18,257 bases of DNA from Pseudomonadota bacterium (GCA_023444765.1 JAEXLY010000255.1:1-18257); one strand, 5' to 3'; shown: positions 1-8,068, counted from the first letter of the stretch. Numbers and translations: made by a program. Notes: generated by a model from the letters alone, not told the origin.

Positions 1-30
1 CCCCCCCCCGGGGGGGGCCGCCCCCCCCCC
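1..30. repeat. Low-complexity C/G homopolymer block at window edge
   Basis: The first 30 bases are nine C, eight G, CCG and ten C. The C and G runs are mutually complementary and could fold on each other. Nothing coding is visible. Such a block may be real, or it may be an assembly or sequencing artefact at a contig end. Confidence 0.6.
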
Positions 31-46
31 ACGACCGCTTCTCCTG

Positions 47-161
47 GCGGGCGTTGCCCGCACAGGCGGGGCCCCGGGCCCGCGGCGGAACCGGCCGTCC
101 GGTGGTGGCACACCACGGGCCGGACGATTGACCGGTTCCGGTCCGGGGACTCCTTCCCCGG
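47..161. repeat. Cluster of four inverted repeats upstream of the ammonia-lyase gene
   Basis: Four hairpin-forming repeats follow one another in non-coding DNA. The first is 47-52/56-61 (GCGGGC/GCCCGC, 3-nt loop). The second is 96-107/111-126 (CGTCCGGTGGTG pairing with CACCA and CCGGACG, with a 4-nt bulge). The third is 130-135/138-143 (GACCGG-TT-CCGGTC). The fourth is 143-149/155-161 (CCGGGGA/TCCCCGG, 5-nt loop). They could be a terminator of an upstream gene plus leader structure or an operator. None has a T-run. High GC makes chance hairpins common, so the role is open. Confidence 0.4.
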
Positions 162-227
162 GCATCCGGAACAGAAACATGGTGTCCCGGCGTGGCCGGG
201 ACGCGCGACGACAGCGGCGGACGATCA

Positions 228-2111
228 ATGAAACCGGTTCTTCTCGACGGCAACTCCCTCACCCGCGACCAGCTGGTCATGGTCGCCCACGGCGCGCAGG
301 TCGCACTCGATGCGGAGGCCCTGCGCGCAGTCGCACGCGCGGCCGGGTTCCTGGCCGAGCAGGTGCGGCGCGAGGAGCCGATCTACGGCGTCTCCACCGG
401 TTTCGGCAGCAATGCCGACAAGCTGCTGGGTGCGCACCCGCTGCGCGACGAACTGCCGGGCGCGCCCAGATCGGGACGCTCGCTGCACGAGGAACTGCAG
501 CACAACCTGATCGTCACCCATGCCGTCTGCGTCGGCGAACCGCTCGCCGCGGACGTCGTGCGCGCGATGCTCTGCATCCGCATCAACACGCTGCTCAAGG
601 GCCATTCCGGCATCCGCGTGCAGACGCTGGAAGCGCTCGCGGCGATGCTCAACGCCGGCGTCGTGCCGGTGGTGCCGTCGCTCGGTTCGGTCGGCGCCTC
701 GGGCGACCTCGCCCCGCTGTCTCATCTGGCCATCGTCCTGCTCGGCGGCGGCGAGGCCTGGTTCGACGGCAGGCGCATGCCGGGTGGCGAGGCGTTGCAG
801 GCGGCGGGTCTGACGCCGGTCTCGCTGTCGTACAAGGAAGGGCTGGCGCTCAACAACGGCACCGCGCAGATGCTGGCCACCGGGGTGCTCGCGCTGCACC
901 GCCTGGAGCGGTTGCTGGACACCGCCGACCTCGCCGCGGCGATGACCATCGATGCCTTCGCCGGGCGGCTGGGCGCGTTCGACGAACAGGTGCATGCGCT
1001 GCGTCCGCATCCGGGGCAGGTGCGCACCGCCGCGCACCTGCGCGAGCTGCTAGCCGGATCGACGCTGGCCGACATTCCCTACCATCTCGTGCCGCGGTTC
1101 CAGCCCTGGCTGCCCTCGAGCTGGGACACGCCCGGGGCGCAGGCGCTGGGCTTCGACATCGGTTGGGACTGGGTCCCCAGCGACCAGCGCCACGGCCGCG
1201 AGAGGTTCTACGCGCGCTTCAAGCCGTTCCGCGGGGGCAAGAAGCACCAGCCGCAGGACAGCTATTCGCTGCGCTGCATCCCGCAGGTGCATGGCGCGGT
1301 GCGCGACACCGTGGAGCACGCCAGGCGCGTGTTCGACATCGAACTCAACGCGGTCACCGACAACCCGCTGGTATTCCCGGAGCGCGACGCCGAGCACGTG
1401 GAGCAGCAGGTGATCTCCGCGGGCCATTTCCACGGCATGCCGCTGGCGCTGGCGATGAGCGCGGTCAAGGCCGCGATCCCGGTGCTGGCCTCTATCAGCG
1501 AGCGACGGCTCAACAAACTGGTAGATCCGGCCACCAGCGACGGCCTGCCGGCGTTCCTGATCGGCAACGAGGACGGTACCGAATCGGGCTACATGATCGT
1601 GCAGTACACCGCCGCGGCCATCGTCAACGACCTGGCCACGCGTGCGCATCCGGCCAGCGTGTACTCGATTCCGACCAGCGCCAACGCGGAGGACCACGTC
1701 TCGATGGGCACCAACGAGGCGCGGCACGTGCTGTCGATGGCCGACGATCTTGGCAAGGTGCTCGCGCTGGAGCTGTACACGGCCGCCCAGGCGCTGGACC
1801 TGCGCCTGGACATGATCAATGCCGCGCGCGACCTGGCGCGTCGCAGCGACGCGGCGGGCTTCGCCCGCAAGATCCGCGGCGCGGACGAGGAATCGCCGTT
1901 GCGTGCCGGGTTCCTGGCCGAGGCCGAGGCGCTGCGCGCCGAGCTGGCCACGTCCGAGCCGTTCCACCCCGGCGACGCAGTGGCGCGGGCACATGCCGAG
2001 CTGCGCAGGCACATTGCCTTTCTCGACCGGGACCGCGCGCTCGATGGCGAGGTCGCCACAGCCGTCCGCCTGGTGGCCGAGGGGCGCCTGCTGTCGGCGA
2101 TCGGGCGCTGA
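228..2111 (+). CDS. Histidine-ammonia-lyase-like aromatic amino acid lyase (MIO enzyme), enlarged
   Basis: Enzyme of the HAL/PAL/TAL class, which removes ammonia non-oxidatively from an aromatic amino acid or histidine to give a 2-enoate. The Ala157-Ser158-Gly159 triad that cyclises into the MIO electrophile is present in VGASGDLAPL. Other family landmarks are Tyr53 in YGVSTGFG, the LNNGT motif near 208-212, Tyr346/Arg349 in QDSYSLRC and Glu488 in SANAEDHVSMG. The substrate-selectivity position reads Thr97-His98, close to the Ser-His of histidine lyases rather than the Phe-Leu of phenylalanine lyases. At 627 residues it exceeds the usual ~510 of HutH. Most of the excess is a Trp/Phe/Arg-rich insert around residues 279-341. 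The ATG at 228 is preferred over the GTG at 192 because family homology begins at KPVLLDGNSL. No hutU, hutI or hutG lies nearby, so a degradative role is not supported by context. Substrate is uncertain. Confidence 0.9.
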   Translation: MKPVLLDGNSLTRDQLVMVAHGAQVALDAEALRAVARAAGFLAEQVRREEPIYGVSTGFGSNADKLLGAHPLRDELPGAPRSGRSLHEELQHNLIVTHAVCVGEPLAADVVRAMLCIRINTLLKGHSGIRVQTLEALAAMLNAGVVPVVPSLGSVGASGDLAPLSHLAIVLLGGGEAWFDGRRMPGGEALQAAGLTPVSLSYKEGLALNNGTAQMLATGVLALHRLERLLDTADLAAAMTIDAFAGRLGAFDEQVHALRPHPGQVRTAAHLRELLAGSTLADIPYHLVPRFQPWLPSSWDTPGAQALGFDIGWDWVPSDQRHGRERFYARFKPFRGGKKHQPQDSYSLRCIPQVHGAVRDTVEHARRVFDIELNAVTDNPLVFPERDAEHVEQQVISAGHFHGMPLALAMSAVKAAIPVLASISERRLNKLVDPATSDGLPAFLIGNEDGTESGYMIVQYTAAAIVNDLATRAHPASVYSIPTSANAEDHVSMGTNEARHVLSMADDLGKVLALELYTAAQALDLRLDMINAARDLARRSDAAGFARKIRGADEESPLRAGFLAEAEALRAELATSEPFHPGDAVARAHAELRRHIAFLDRDRALDGEVATAVRLVAEGRLLSAIGR

Positions 2112-2115
2112 CCGG

Positions 2116-2484
2116 GTGAACCTGCCGCTTCCTCCCGGCTGGCCCGGGGCCCTGCTGGCCGCGCTCATCGCGTTCGCGATCGGCGTCGCCAGCCTGCTTT
2201 GCTGGCGCTGGCTGGCGCGTCGCGCCGGCTGGAGCGAGGCGCGGGCGATCGGCTGGGCCTGCGTCACCGCAGTGGCGATCGGCGCCGGGATCGACAGCTG
2301 GCACCTGTTCTACCTGGGCGTGGCCACTCTGGAATCACCGCTCTACGCGCGCATCGCCCTGGCGAAGATCCATGACGCCGACCATGTCGGCACCCGCGTA
2401 TTCCTCGAGTGGAGCGGTGCCCTGGCCGGGGTGGTCGCCGGCTGGGTCATGGCCCGGGAGCGGGGCGCCGACAGGCGCGACTGA
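2116..2484 (+). CDS. Small inner-membrane protein, unknown function
   Basis: I do not recognise a named family. The 122-residue product has three hydrophobic segments, roughly residues 10-32, 43-70 and 94-113, with Arg-rich ends (RWLARR after the first, RERGADRRD at the C-terminus). This suggests a three-helix inner-membrane protein. Between helices 2 and 3 lies a polar stretch with His-Asp-Ala-Asp-His (86-90) and a preceding Asp60/His63, which could bind a metal, but this is inference. The GTG start at 2116 lies 4 nt after the stop of the ammonia-lyase gene, which indicates translational coupling and a shared transcript. The codon pattern gives a clean hydrophobic protein in this frame only, supporting a real gene despite the non-ATG start. 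Confidence 0.7.
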   Translation: MNLPLPPGWPGALLAALIAFAIGVASLLCWRWLARRAGWSEARAIGWACVTAVAIGAGIDSWHLFYLGVATLESPLYARIALAKIHDADHVGTRVFLEWSGALAGVVAGWVMARERGADRRD

Positions 2485-2490
2485 ATCCTG

Positions 2491-2516
2491 CGGCGCGCCC
2501 GTGGATCCGGGCGCCG
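2491..2516 (+). terminator. Candidate hairpin terminator after the lyase/membrane-protein pair
   Basis: An inverted repeat begins 6 nt after the stop codon at 2484. Arms at 2491-2501 and 2508-2516 give about nine G-C-rich pairs with a 2-nt bulge and a 6-nt loop. There is no U-run, so intrinsic termination is uncertain, but position and strength fit the end of a transcription unit. Confidence 0.3.
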
Positions 2517-2581
2517 TCGTCGAACCACCCCGAGGCATGCCGGAACACGCGCCGCCTACGGGGGCACACTGGCGTCCGCCG

Positions 2582-2601
2582 ACCGCGCCGGATCGCGCGG
2601 T
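2582..2601. repeat. Perfect 7-bp hairpin in the intergenic region
   Basis: ACCGCGC at 2582-2588 and GCGCGGT at 2595-2601 are perfectly complementary around a 6-nt loop. It lies between the upstream hairpin and the his promoter, and could act as a second terminator or be chance in GC-rich DNA. No gene is visible in 2485-2690. Confidence 0.3.
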
Positions 2602-2658
2602 GCCGTTCTGCCCGGGCGTCCGCGGGCTGAACCGCCGTCCGTATCCCGCATTCCGTTG

Positions 2659-2688
2659 TTGACTAATGTAATAACGCGCTATTACATT
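2659..2688 (+). promoter_or_regulatory. Putative sigma-70 promoter of the his operon
   Basis: TTGACT at 2659-2664 matches five of six bases of the -35 consensus. TACATT at 2683-2688, after an 18-bp spacer, matches four of six of the -10 consensus. This is a marked AT-rich patch in otherwise GC-rich DNA. Transcription would begin near 2695, almost at the ATG at 2698, so the first gene may be translated from a leaderless or nearly leaderless mRNA. Confidence 0.55.
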
Positions 2689-2689
2689 A
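2664..2689. promoter_or_regulatory. 26-bp near-perfect palindromic operator over the his promoter
   Basis: The arms TAATGTAATA (2664-2673) and TATTACATTA (2680-2689) are exact reverse complements around a central ACGCGC. Only one symmetric pair, at 2674/2679, breaks the dyad. It covers the space between the -35 and -10 hexamers and the -10 itself, the standard place for a repressor site. The gene immediately downstream encodes a TrpR-family DNA-binding protein, so an autoregulated his-operon repressor is the simplest reading. The site differs from the E. coli trp operator, which is centred on CTAG half-sites. Confidence 0.7.
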
Positions 2690-2697
2690 TGCCGACC

Positions 2698-3024
2698 ATG
2701 AAACAACGCCTCGAACCCTTGTCCGATTCGGACGCCGACGCCTCCTTCCGGGCGTTGGCCAAGGCCCTGGCTGGCCTGGAGCGCGTGGACGAGGTGGGTG
2801 CCTTCCTGCGCGACCTGTGCACGCCGGCCGAGATCGAAGCCATGGCGGATCGCTGGCGCGTGGTGCCGCTGCTGCTGCAGGGCCTGCCGTACCGCGAGAT
2901 CCACGAGCGCACCCTGGTGAGCGTGACCACCATCGGCCGGGTCGCGCGAACGCTCGAACATGGCGCGGGCGGCTATGCGGCCGCGGTCAAGCGCCAGTAT
3001 CCCCGGCTCGCGCCGGGCCACTGA
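2698..3024 (+). CDS. YerC/YecD-type TrpR-related regulator, probable repressor of the his operon
   Basis: All-helical DNA-binding protein of 108 residues related to the Trp repressor, in the YerC/YecD subgroup. The core [18 protein letters not shown] (residues 37-53) is the conserved TrpR-superfamily segment. The helix-turn-helix lies at about 64-86 ([19 protein letters not shown]). TrpR-like proteins of this subgroup have been proposed by comparative genomics to control histidine genes in some bacteria. Its position as first gene of the operon, directly behind the 26-bp palindrome, fits this; the ligand might be histidine, but that is inference. ATG 2698 is chosen because the putative promoter ends at 2688. 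ATG 2689 (three more residues) overlaps the operator, and TTG 2656 would lie upstream of the -35. No Shine-Dalgarno is visible. The stop lies 12 nt before hisG. Confidence 0.85.
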   Translation: MKQRLEPLSDSDADASFRALAKALAGLERVDEVGAFLRDLCTPAEIEAMADRWRVVPLLLQGLPYREIHERTLVSVTTIGRVARTLEHGAGGYAAAVKRQYPRLAPGH

Positions 3025-3029
3025 AGGAA
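3023..3029 (+). promoter_or_regulatory. Shine-Dalgarno of hisG
   Basis: GAAGGAA overlaps the stop codon of the regulator gene and sits 7 nt before the hisG ATG at 3037. It gives a strong start choice for hisG and couples it to the preceding gene. Confidence 0.6.
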
Positions 3030-3036
3030 CTTCCCG

Positions 3037-3951
3037 ATGAGCCCCACGGCCGTCCCCGCGGCGCGCGACCGCCTGCGCATCGCCATCCAGAAATCCGGCC
3101 GCCTCAGCGACCCGGCGCGGGCGTTGCTCGCGTCCTGCGGCCTGTCCTGGCGCGAAAGCCGCGACAGGCTGTTCTGCTACGGCGAGACCGCGCCGGTCGA
3201 CCTGCTGCTGGTGCGCGACGACGATATCCCTGGCCTGCTGGCCGACGGGGTCTGCGATTACGGCATCGTCGGCCGCAACGTGCTGGAGGAGCAGGGCGCC
3301 GAGCGCGCGGCCGCCGGCAAGCCACAGGTCTCCAGGGAGATCCGGCCGCTGGGCTTCGGCGGCTGCCGCCTGGACATCGCCGTGCCCGACGCCTGGGACT
3401 GGGAAGGGCCGCAGCAACTGCAGGGCAGGCGCATCGCCACCAGTTACCCGGGCCTGCTGGGCAGATGGCTGGCCGAGCAGCAAGTGGACGCCAGCGTGGT
3501 GATGCTGTCGGGGTCGGTCGAGATCGCCCCGCGGCTGGGACAGGCCGACCTGATCTGCGACCTGGTCTCCAGCGGGGCCACGCTCGCGGCCAACCAGCTC
3601 AAGCCGGTGCAGACCATCATGCGCAGCGAGGCGGTGCTGGCTGGCCCGGTGCAGCCGTTCGCCGACATCCGCGGCGAGCTGGCGCAGCAGTTGCTGCGGC
3701 GGCTCGATGGGGTGTTGCGCCTGAAGGACAGCCGGCTGCTGATGTTCCAGGCGCGGCGCGCCGAAGTGCCGGCGCTGCTGGAGTTGCTGCCCGACGCCGA
3801 ACAGCCGACGCTGCTTCAGGTCGACGGTGCCGATACCCTGGCGCTGCAGGCGCTCTGCCACGGCGCGATGACCTGGCAGCGGCTGGAAGACCTCAAGCGG
3901 GCCGGCGCGCGCGGGCTGATGGTGCTGCCGGTCGAGAGGATGCTGGCATGA
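3037..3951 (+). CDS. hisG: ATP phosphoribosyltransferase, long form
   Basis: Catalyses the first committed step of histidine synthesis, ATP + PRPP to phosphoribosyl-ATP, in the cytoplasm. The N-terminal part begins [14 protein letters not shown] and contains the [12 protein letters not shown] segment. The PRPP-binding region is [12 protein letters not shown] followed by [13 protein letters not shown] (about residues 157-183). Residues from about 230 to 304 form the C-terminal ACT-like regulatory domain. The 304-residue length, like the ~299 of E. coli, therefore marks the long, hexameric, histidine-inhibited form that needs no HisZ partner. The gene ends in an ATGA overlap with hisD, so translation is coupled. 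Feedback inhibition of the enzyme by histidine is known for the family, and transcriptional control by the upstream palindrome is inferred. Confidence 0.97.
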   Translation: MSPTAVPAARDRLRIAIQKSGRLSDPARALLASCGLSWRESRDRLFCYGETAPVDLLLVRDDDIPGLLADGVCDYGIVGRNVLEEQGAERAAAGKPQVSREIRPLGFGGCRLDIAVPDAWDWEGPQQLQGRRIATSYPGLLGRWLAEQQVDASVVMLSGSVEIAPRLGQADLICDLVSSGATLAANQLKPVQTIMRSEAVLAGPVQPFADIRGELAQQLLRRLDGVLRLKDSRLLMFQARRAEVPALLELLPDAEQPTLLQVDGADTLALQALCHGAMTWQRLEDLKRAGARGLMVLPVERMLA

Positions 3952-5267
3952 GCGCGCTGGTGCAGCGGCTGGACTGGGCCGCGCTGGATGGCGCCGCGCG
4001 CGCGCAGGCACTGCTGCGCCCGGTGCAGGCGGTGGCGGCGCAGACGCGCGCATCGGTCGCGGCACTGGTCGAGGATGTCCGCAACCGAGGCGACGCCGCG
4101 CTGCGCGAGATCACGCAGCGCTTCGACGGCGCCTCGCTGGACGCGTTCGAGGTCGGTGCGGACGAGTTCGCAGCGGCAGAGTCGGCGGTACCGGCGGAGT
4201 TGCGCCGTGCGATGGAGGAGGCTGCCGGGCGCATCGAGCGCTTCCACAGCGCCGGCATGGTGCAGCCGTACGCGGTGGAGACCGCGCCTGGCGTTCACTG
4301 CGAGCGCATGGTCCGTGCGATCGCGCGGGTCGGCCTGTACGTTCCGGCGGGCACCGCGCCGCTGCCGTCGACCGCGCTGATGCTGGGTGTGCCGGCCCGC
4401 CTGGCCGGCTGCGCCGAAGTGGTGCTGTGCACCCCGCCGCGCAGGGACGGCACCGCCGACCCGGCGGTGCTCGTGGCCGCGCGCATGACCGGCGTGCATC
4501 GCGTCTTCAAGCTGGGTGGAGCGCAGGCGATCGCGGCGATGGCGCTGGGCACGCAGAGCGTGCCGCGCTGCGCCAAGCTGTTCGGTCCCGGCAACAGCTT
4601 CGTCACCGAAGCCAAGCAGCAGGTGGCGCAGGCGGGGATCGCGGCGATCGACATGCCGGCCGGGCCCTCCGAGGTCCTGGTGATCGCCGACGCCGGCGCG
4701 GACGCGGCCTTCGTCGCCGCCGACCTGCTCTCGCAGGCCGAACACGGCCCGGATTCGCAGGTCCTGCTGCTCAGCGACAGCGCAGGACTGCTCGATCGCG
4801 TCGAGCGGGAGCTGGCGACGCAGCTCGCGGTGCTGCCGCGTGCCGATATCGCCCGCCAGGCGCTGGGGCGGTCGAGGCTGGTGCGGGTCGGGGAACTGTC
4901 CGAGGCCTTCGCGATCAGCAATGCCTACGCGCCCGAGCACCTGATCCTGGCCCTGCGCGAGCCGCGCGCCTGGCTGGGGCAGGTGCAGGCGGCGGGCTCG
5001 GTGTTCCTCGGCGACCACACGCCCGAGGCGCTGGGCGACTACTGCAGCGGCACCAACCACGTGCTGCCGACCAATGGCGCCGCGCACGCCAGCAGCGGCG
5101 TGTCGGTGGCGAGCTTCCAGAACTTCATCAGCGTGCAGTCGGCCAGCGCTGCCGGCATCGCCGCGATCGGACCGTGCGCGGTCACCATCGCCGAAGCCGA
5201 AGGGCTGGAAGCGCACGCCAACGCGGTCCGCCTGCGCCTGGCCGTGGCGGCCGGAGCGGCGGCATGA
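3948..5267 (+). CDS. hisD: Histidinol dehydrogenase
   Basis: Zinc enzyme that performs the last two steps, oxidising L-histidinol via histidinal to histidine with two NAD+. The 439-residue length is normal. Landmarks are the Rossmann-type segment around [16 protein letters not shown], the [12 protein letters not shown] motif, [15 protein letters not shown], and [13 protein letters not shown] with zinc-ligand Gln/His candidates. The catalytic Glu330-His331 pair lies in AYAPEHL, and [10 protein letters not shown] follows. The ATG at 3948 overlaps the hisG stop by 4 nt, and the gene ends in another ATGA overlap with hisC. Nothing is missing or truncated. Confidence 0.97.
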   Translation: MSALVQRLDWAALDGAARAQALLRPVQAVAAQTRASVAALVEDVRNRGDAALREITQRFDGASLDAFEVGADEFAAAESAVPAELRRAMEEAAGRIERFHSAGMVQPYAVETAPGVHCERMVRAIARVGLYVPAGTAPLPSTALMLGVPARLAGCAEVVLCTPPRRDGTADPAVLVAARMTGVHRVFKLGGAQAIAAMALGTQSVPRCAKLFGPGNSFVTEAKQQVAQAGIAAIDMPAGPSEVLVIADAGADAAFVAADLLSQAEHGPDSQVLLLSDSAGLLDRVERELATQLAVLPRADIARQALGRSRLVRVGELSEAFAISNAYAPEHLILALREPRAWLGQVQAAGSVFLGDHTPEALGDYCSGTNHVLPTNGAAHASSGVSVASFQNFISVQSASAAGIAAIGPCAVTIAEAEGLEAHANAVRLRLAVAAGAAA

Positions 5268-6379
5268 GCGCCGCGTTGTCCGACGTGCTGTCGCTGGTGC
5301 GCGAGGATCTGCGCGACTTCGCCGGTTACAGTTCCGCGCGTTCGGCAAGGCTCGATGGCGAGATCTGGCTCAACGCCAACGAGTCGGCCTGGAGTAACGC
5401 CGCGGACGCCGAAGCCAGCTGCAGGCGCTATCCGGATCCGCAGCCCGCGGCCCTGTGCGAGGCGCTCGCCGGCCTGTATGGCGTGCGGTCCGACCAGCTG
5501 CTCGTGGGGCGCGGCAGCGACGAGGCCATCGACCTGCTGGTGCGCGCGACCTGCCGGGCCGGGCGCGATGCGGTGCTGGTCACGCCGCCCGTCTTTGGCA
5601 TGTACGCGGTCAGCGCCCGTCTGCAGGACGCGCCCCTGGTCGAGGTGGCGCTGCGCGACGACCCGCGCGAGGGCCTGGTGCCCGATTTCACGGCGATCGG
5701 ACGCGAGGCGCTGGCGCGGGGCGCGAAGCTGGTTTTCCTCTGTTCACCGTCCAATCCCGGAGGCGCAGCCATCGCCCTTGCCGATGTCGCCGCTCTTGCG
5801 CAACGGCTGGCAGGCCGGGCACTGGTCGTGGTCGACGAGGCCTACGGCGAGTTCTCGGACGTGCCCTCGGCCACGACCCTGCTCGAGTCCCGGTCCAACC
5901 TGGTGGTGCTGCGCACCCTGTCCAAGGCGCATGCGCTCGCGGCCGCCCGCATCGGCGTGGCGATCGGCGCGCCGGAGCTGATCGCGGTTCTGCGCCGCTG
6001 CCAGGCGCCGTATCCGGTGCCCGGTCCGGTCGCCAGGCTAGGCATCGAGGCGCTGTCGCCCGCCGCGCGCGCGGCCACGTCCACACACGTGGGCGAGGTC
6101 CGGACAGAGCGCGAGCGCCTGCGCGCGGCGCTGTCGGGCCTGCGCGGGGTGCGTCGCGTCTATCCGTCGCAGGCGAATTTCCTGCTGGTGCGGTTCGACG
6201 ATGCGGGGGCCGCGTTCGCCGCGCTGCTGGATGCCGGCATCGTCGTGCGCGACCAGCGCGCCGCGCCCACCCTGGGCGATGCGCTGCGCATCACCGTCGG
6301 TACGCCGGCGCAGAACGACCGGGTGCTGGACGTGCTGTCGCGGCTTCCCGCGGCGGACGCCGCGCGGGGAGCGGCCTGA
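5264..6379 (+). CDS. hisC: Histidinol-phosphate aminotransferase
   Basis: PLP-dependent fold-type I aminotransferase converting imidazole-acetol phosphate and glutamate to histidinol phosphate and 2-oxoglutarate. It has 371 residues. The substrate-side motif WLNANESAW lies near 35-43. The cofactor-site residues are in LCSPSNPGG and [10 protein letters not shown]. The Schiff-base lysine is Lys221 in [25 protein letters not shown] near the C-terminus carries the carboxylate-binding arginine. The start overlaps the hisD stop by 4 nt (ATGA), and the stop shares one base with the hisB ATG. The ANES and TLSKA motifs and operon position favour HisC over other class II aminotransferases. Confidence 0.96.
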   Translation: MSAALSDVLSLVREDLRDFAGYSSARSARLDGEIWLNANESAWSNAADAEASCRRYPDPQPAALCEALAGLYGVRSDQLLVGRGSDEAIDLLVRATCRAGRDAVLVTPPVFGMYAVSARLQDAPLVEVALRDDPREGLVPDFTAIGREALARGAKLVFLCSPSNPGGAAIALADVAALAQRLAGRALVVVDEAYGEFSDVPSATTLLESRSNLVVLRTLSKAHALAAARIGVAIGAPELIAVLRRCQAPYPVPGPVARLGIEALSPAARAATSTHVGEVRTERERLRAALSGLRGVRRVYPSQANFLLVRFDDAGAAFAALLDAGIVVRDQRAAPTLGDALRITVGTPAQNDRVLDVLSRLPAADAARGAA

Positions 6380-7455
6380 TGGGCACCAGGATCCTGTTCG
6401 TCGATCGCGACGGAACCCTGATCGAAGAGCCGGCGGATTTCCAGATCGACGCCTACGAGAAGCTGCGCTTCGTCAGGAACGTGATTCCCGCGATGCTGAA
6501 GCTGCGCGACGCCGGTTTCGAGTTCGTGATCGTCACCAACCAGGACGGGCTCGGCACCGACGCGTATCCGCGCGAAAGCTTCGACGGGCCCAACGACCTG
6601 ATGCTGCAGGTGTTCGAAAGCCAGGGCATCGTGTTCCGCGAGGTCCTGGTGGACGGAAGCTGGCCGGCCGACAACGCACCCACGCGCAAGCCCGGCCTGG
6701 GCCTGGTCCAGCACTACCTGCGCGATCGCGGCATCGACCTGGACCGGTCGGTGATGGTGGGCGATCGCGAGACCGACATGCAGTTCGCCCGCAACCTCGG
6801 CATCCGCGGCTTCCAGCTGCGCACGCAGCAGTTCGGCGGCGAGTGGGACTGGCCGGAGATCGCCCACGAGCTTGCCGATGCGCCGCGCCGGGCGCGCGTG
6901 CAGCGCAGCACGAAGGAGACCCGCATCAGCGTCGAACTCGACCTGGACCGCAGCGGCGATGCCGAGGTGTCGACGGGTCTGCCGTTCTTCGACCACATGC
7001 TCGACCAGATCGGCAAGCACGGCGGCATCGTGCTGAAGGTGCGTGCCGAGGGCGCCCTACACATCGACGAGCACCACACCATCGAGGACACGGGCATCGC
7101 ACTCGGGCAGGCGCTGCGCGAGGCGCTGGGCGACAAGCGCGGCATCGCGCGCTACGGCTTCACCCTGCCGATGGACGAGACCCTGGCCAGCGCCGCGCTG
7201 GATTTCGGCGGGCGGCCGTACCTGGTGTTCGAGGGCAGCTTCAGGCGCGAGCGGGTGGGCGACATGCCGACCGAGCTGGTCGAGCACTTCTTCCGCTCGG
7301 TCTGCGACGCGGGCGCGCTCAACCTCAACCTGAGGGTCGAGGGGGACAACGACCACCACAAGGTCGAGGCGCTGTTCAAGGCCTTCGCGCGCGCGTTGCG
7401 CATGGCGGTGCGGCGCGAGGGCGGGGAACTGCCGAGCACCAAGGGCGTGCTGTGA
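6379..7455 (+). CDS. hisB: Bifunctional histidinol-phosphatase / imidazoleglycerol-phosphate dehydratase
   Basis: Fusion enzyme of 358 residues catalysing two steps, dehydration of imidazoleglycerol phosphate and dephosphorylation of histidinol phosphate. Residues 1 to ~168 are a HAD phosphatase with Asp9 and Asp11 in VDRDGT, the TNQDG motif at 53-57, Lys104 in TRKPG, and MVGDRETD (Asp129/Asp133). Residues ~175-358 are the dehydratase with the metal-binding DEHHTIEDT (230-238) and the second motif [13 protein letters not shown]. The fusion is typical of gammaproteobacteria. Unlike E. coli HisB, the phosphatase domain has no cysteine at all, so the zinc-stabilised loop before TRKP is lost. I recall the same in Xanthomonas HisB. 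One-base overlap with hisC; a 13-nt gap to hisH follows. Confidence 0.97.
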   Translation: MGTRILFVDRDGTLIEEPADFQIDAYEKLRFVRNVIPAMLKLRDAGFEFVIVTNQDGLGTDAYPRESFDGPNDLMLQVFESQGIVFREVLVDGSWPADNAPTRKPGLGLVQHYLRDRGIDLDRSVMVGDRETDMQFARNLGIRGFQLRTQQFGGEWDWPEIAHELADAPRRARVQRSTKETRISVELDLDRSGDAEVSTGLPFFDHMLDQIGKHGGIVLKVRAEGALHIDEHHTIEDTGIALGQALREALGDKRGIARYGFTLPMDETLASAALDFGGRPYLVFEGSFRRERVGDMPTELVEHFFRSVCDAGALNLNLRVEGDNDHHKVEALFKAFARALRMAVRREGGELPSTKGVL

Positions 7456-7468
7456 TGCGGAGCCACCC

Positions 7469-8068
7469 ATGAAGGTCGTGCTGGTCGATGCCGGAGGCGC
7501 CAACCTCGGTTCGGTGCACTGCGCGCTGCAGCGGTTGGGCGTGGAGCCCGAACTGTGCACGGATGCCGAGCCCATCCGCAGCGCCGATCGCGTGATCCTG
7601 CCCGGAGTCTCGACCGCGGCGACGGTCATGGGGCGGCTCCGCGCCCTGGACCTCGTCGATACACTGCGCGACCTGCGCCAGCCGCTGCTGGGCGTCTGCG
7701 TGGGCATGCAACTGCTGTTCGAGCACTCGGAAGAAGACGACACGCCGTGTCTCGGGCTGCTGCCCGGCCGCGTGCGCAGGATCGCCGGCGGGCCCGGCAT
7801 CCGCGTGCCGCACATGGGCTGGAACCAGCTGCAGCTGCGGGGTGCCGATCCCCTGCTGGGGGGCTTCGGGGAAGGCGAGTACGCGTACTTCGTACACAGC
7901 TACGCCGCCGATCCGGGACCGGACTGCATCGCCAGCACGGTGCACGGCCGGCCGCTGGCGGCGATCGTGCGTCGCGGCAACATCATGGGCGCGCAGTTCC
8001 ATCCCGAACGTTCGGCTGCGGCAGGCGCGCGGCTGCTGCACAACTTCCTGACCCTGGAGCCGGCATGA
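7469..8068 (+). CDS. hisH: Imidazole glycerol phosphate synthase, glutaminase subunit
   Basis: Class I glutamine amidotransferase (199 residues) that supplies ammonia through a channel to HisF. The nucleophile is Cys77 in [17 protein letters not shown]. The triad partners are His178 and Glu180 in [14 protein letters not shown] and [10 protein letters not shown] are HisH-specific landmarks around the oxyanion strand and the HisF interface. ATG 7469 follows the hisB stop by 13 nt with only a weak purine stretch (GCGGAG) upstream. The stop forms an ATGA overlap with hisA. It works as a heterodimer with the hisF product encoded two genes downstream. Confidence 0.96.
   Translation: MKVVLVDAGGANLGSVHCALQRLGVEPELCTDAEPIRSADRVILPGVSTAATVMGRLRALDLVDTLRDLRQPLLGVCVGMQLLFEHSEEDDTPCLGLLPGRVRRIAGGPGIRVPHMGWNQLQLRGADPLLGGFGEGEYAYFVHSYAADPGPDCIASTVHGRPLAAIVRRGNIMGAQFHPERSAAAGARLLHNFLTLEPA

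Noticed and set aside
228..2111. Straight assignment of the lyase as hutH of histidine catabolism
   Set aside because: The protein is far longer than HutH and no urocanase, imidazolonepropionase or formimidoylglutamase gene is present, so only a HAL-like call is supported.
1050..2267. Long open frames antisense to the lyase, his genes, phosphoesterase and transporter
   Set aside because: They are Arg/Ala/Pro-rich, match no family and lie opposite clear enzymes; long antisense frames are expected at this GC content.
2485..2690. His leader peptide with attenuator upstream of the his operon
   Set aside because: No short frame with a run of histidine codons and no terminator/antiterminator pair next to a leader was found; the palindrome points to repressor control instead.
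6379..7455. Separate hisN-like phosphatase and hisB dehydratase genes
   Set aside because: The frame is continuous through both domains with no internal stop, and the fusion is normal in gammaproteobacteria.
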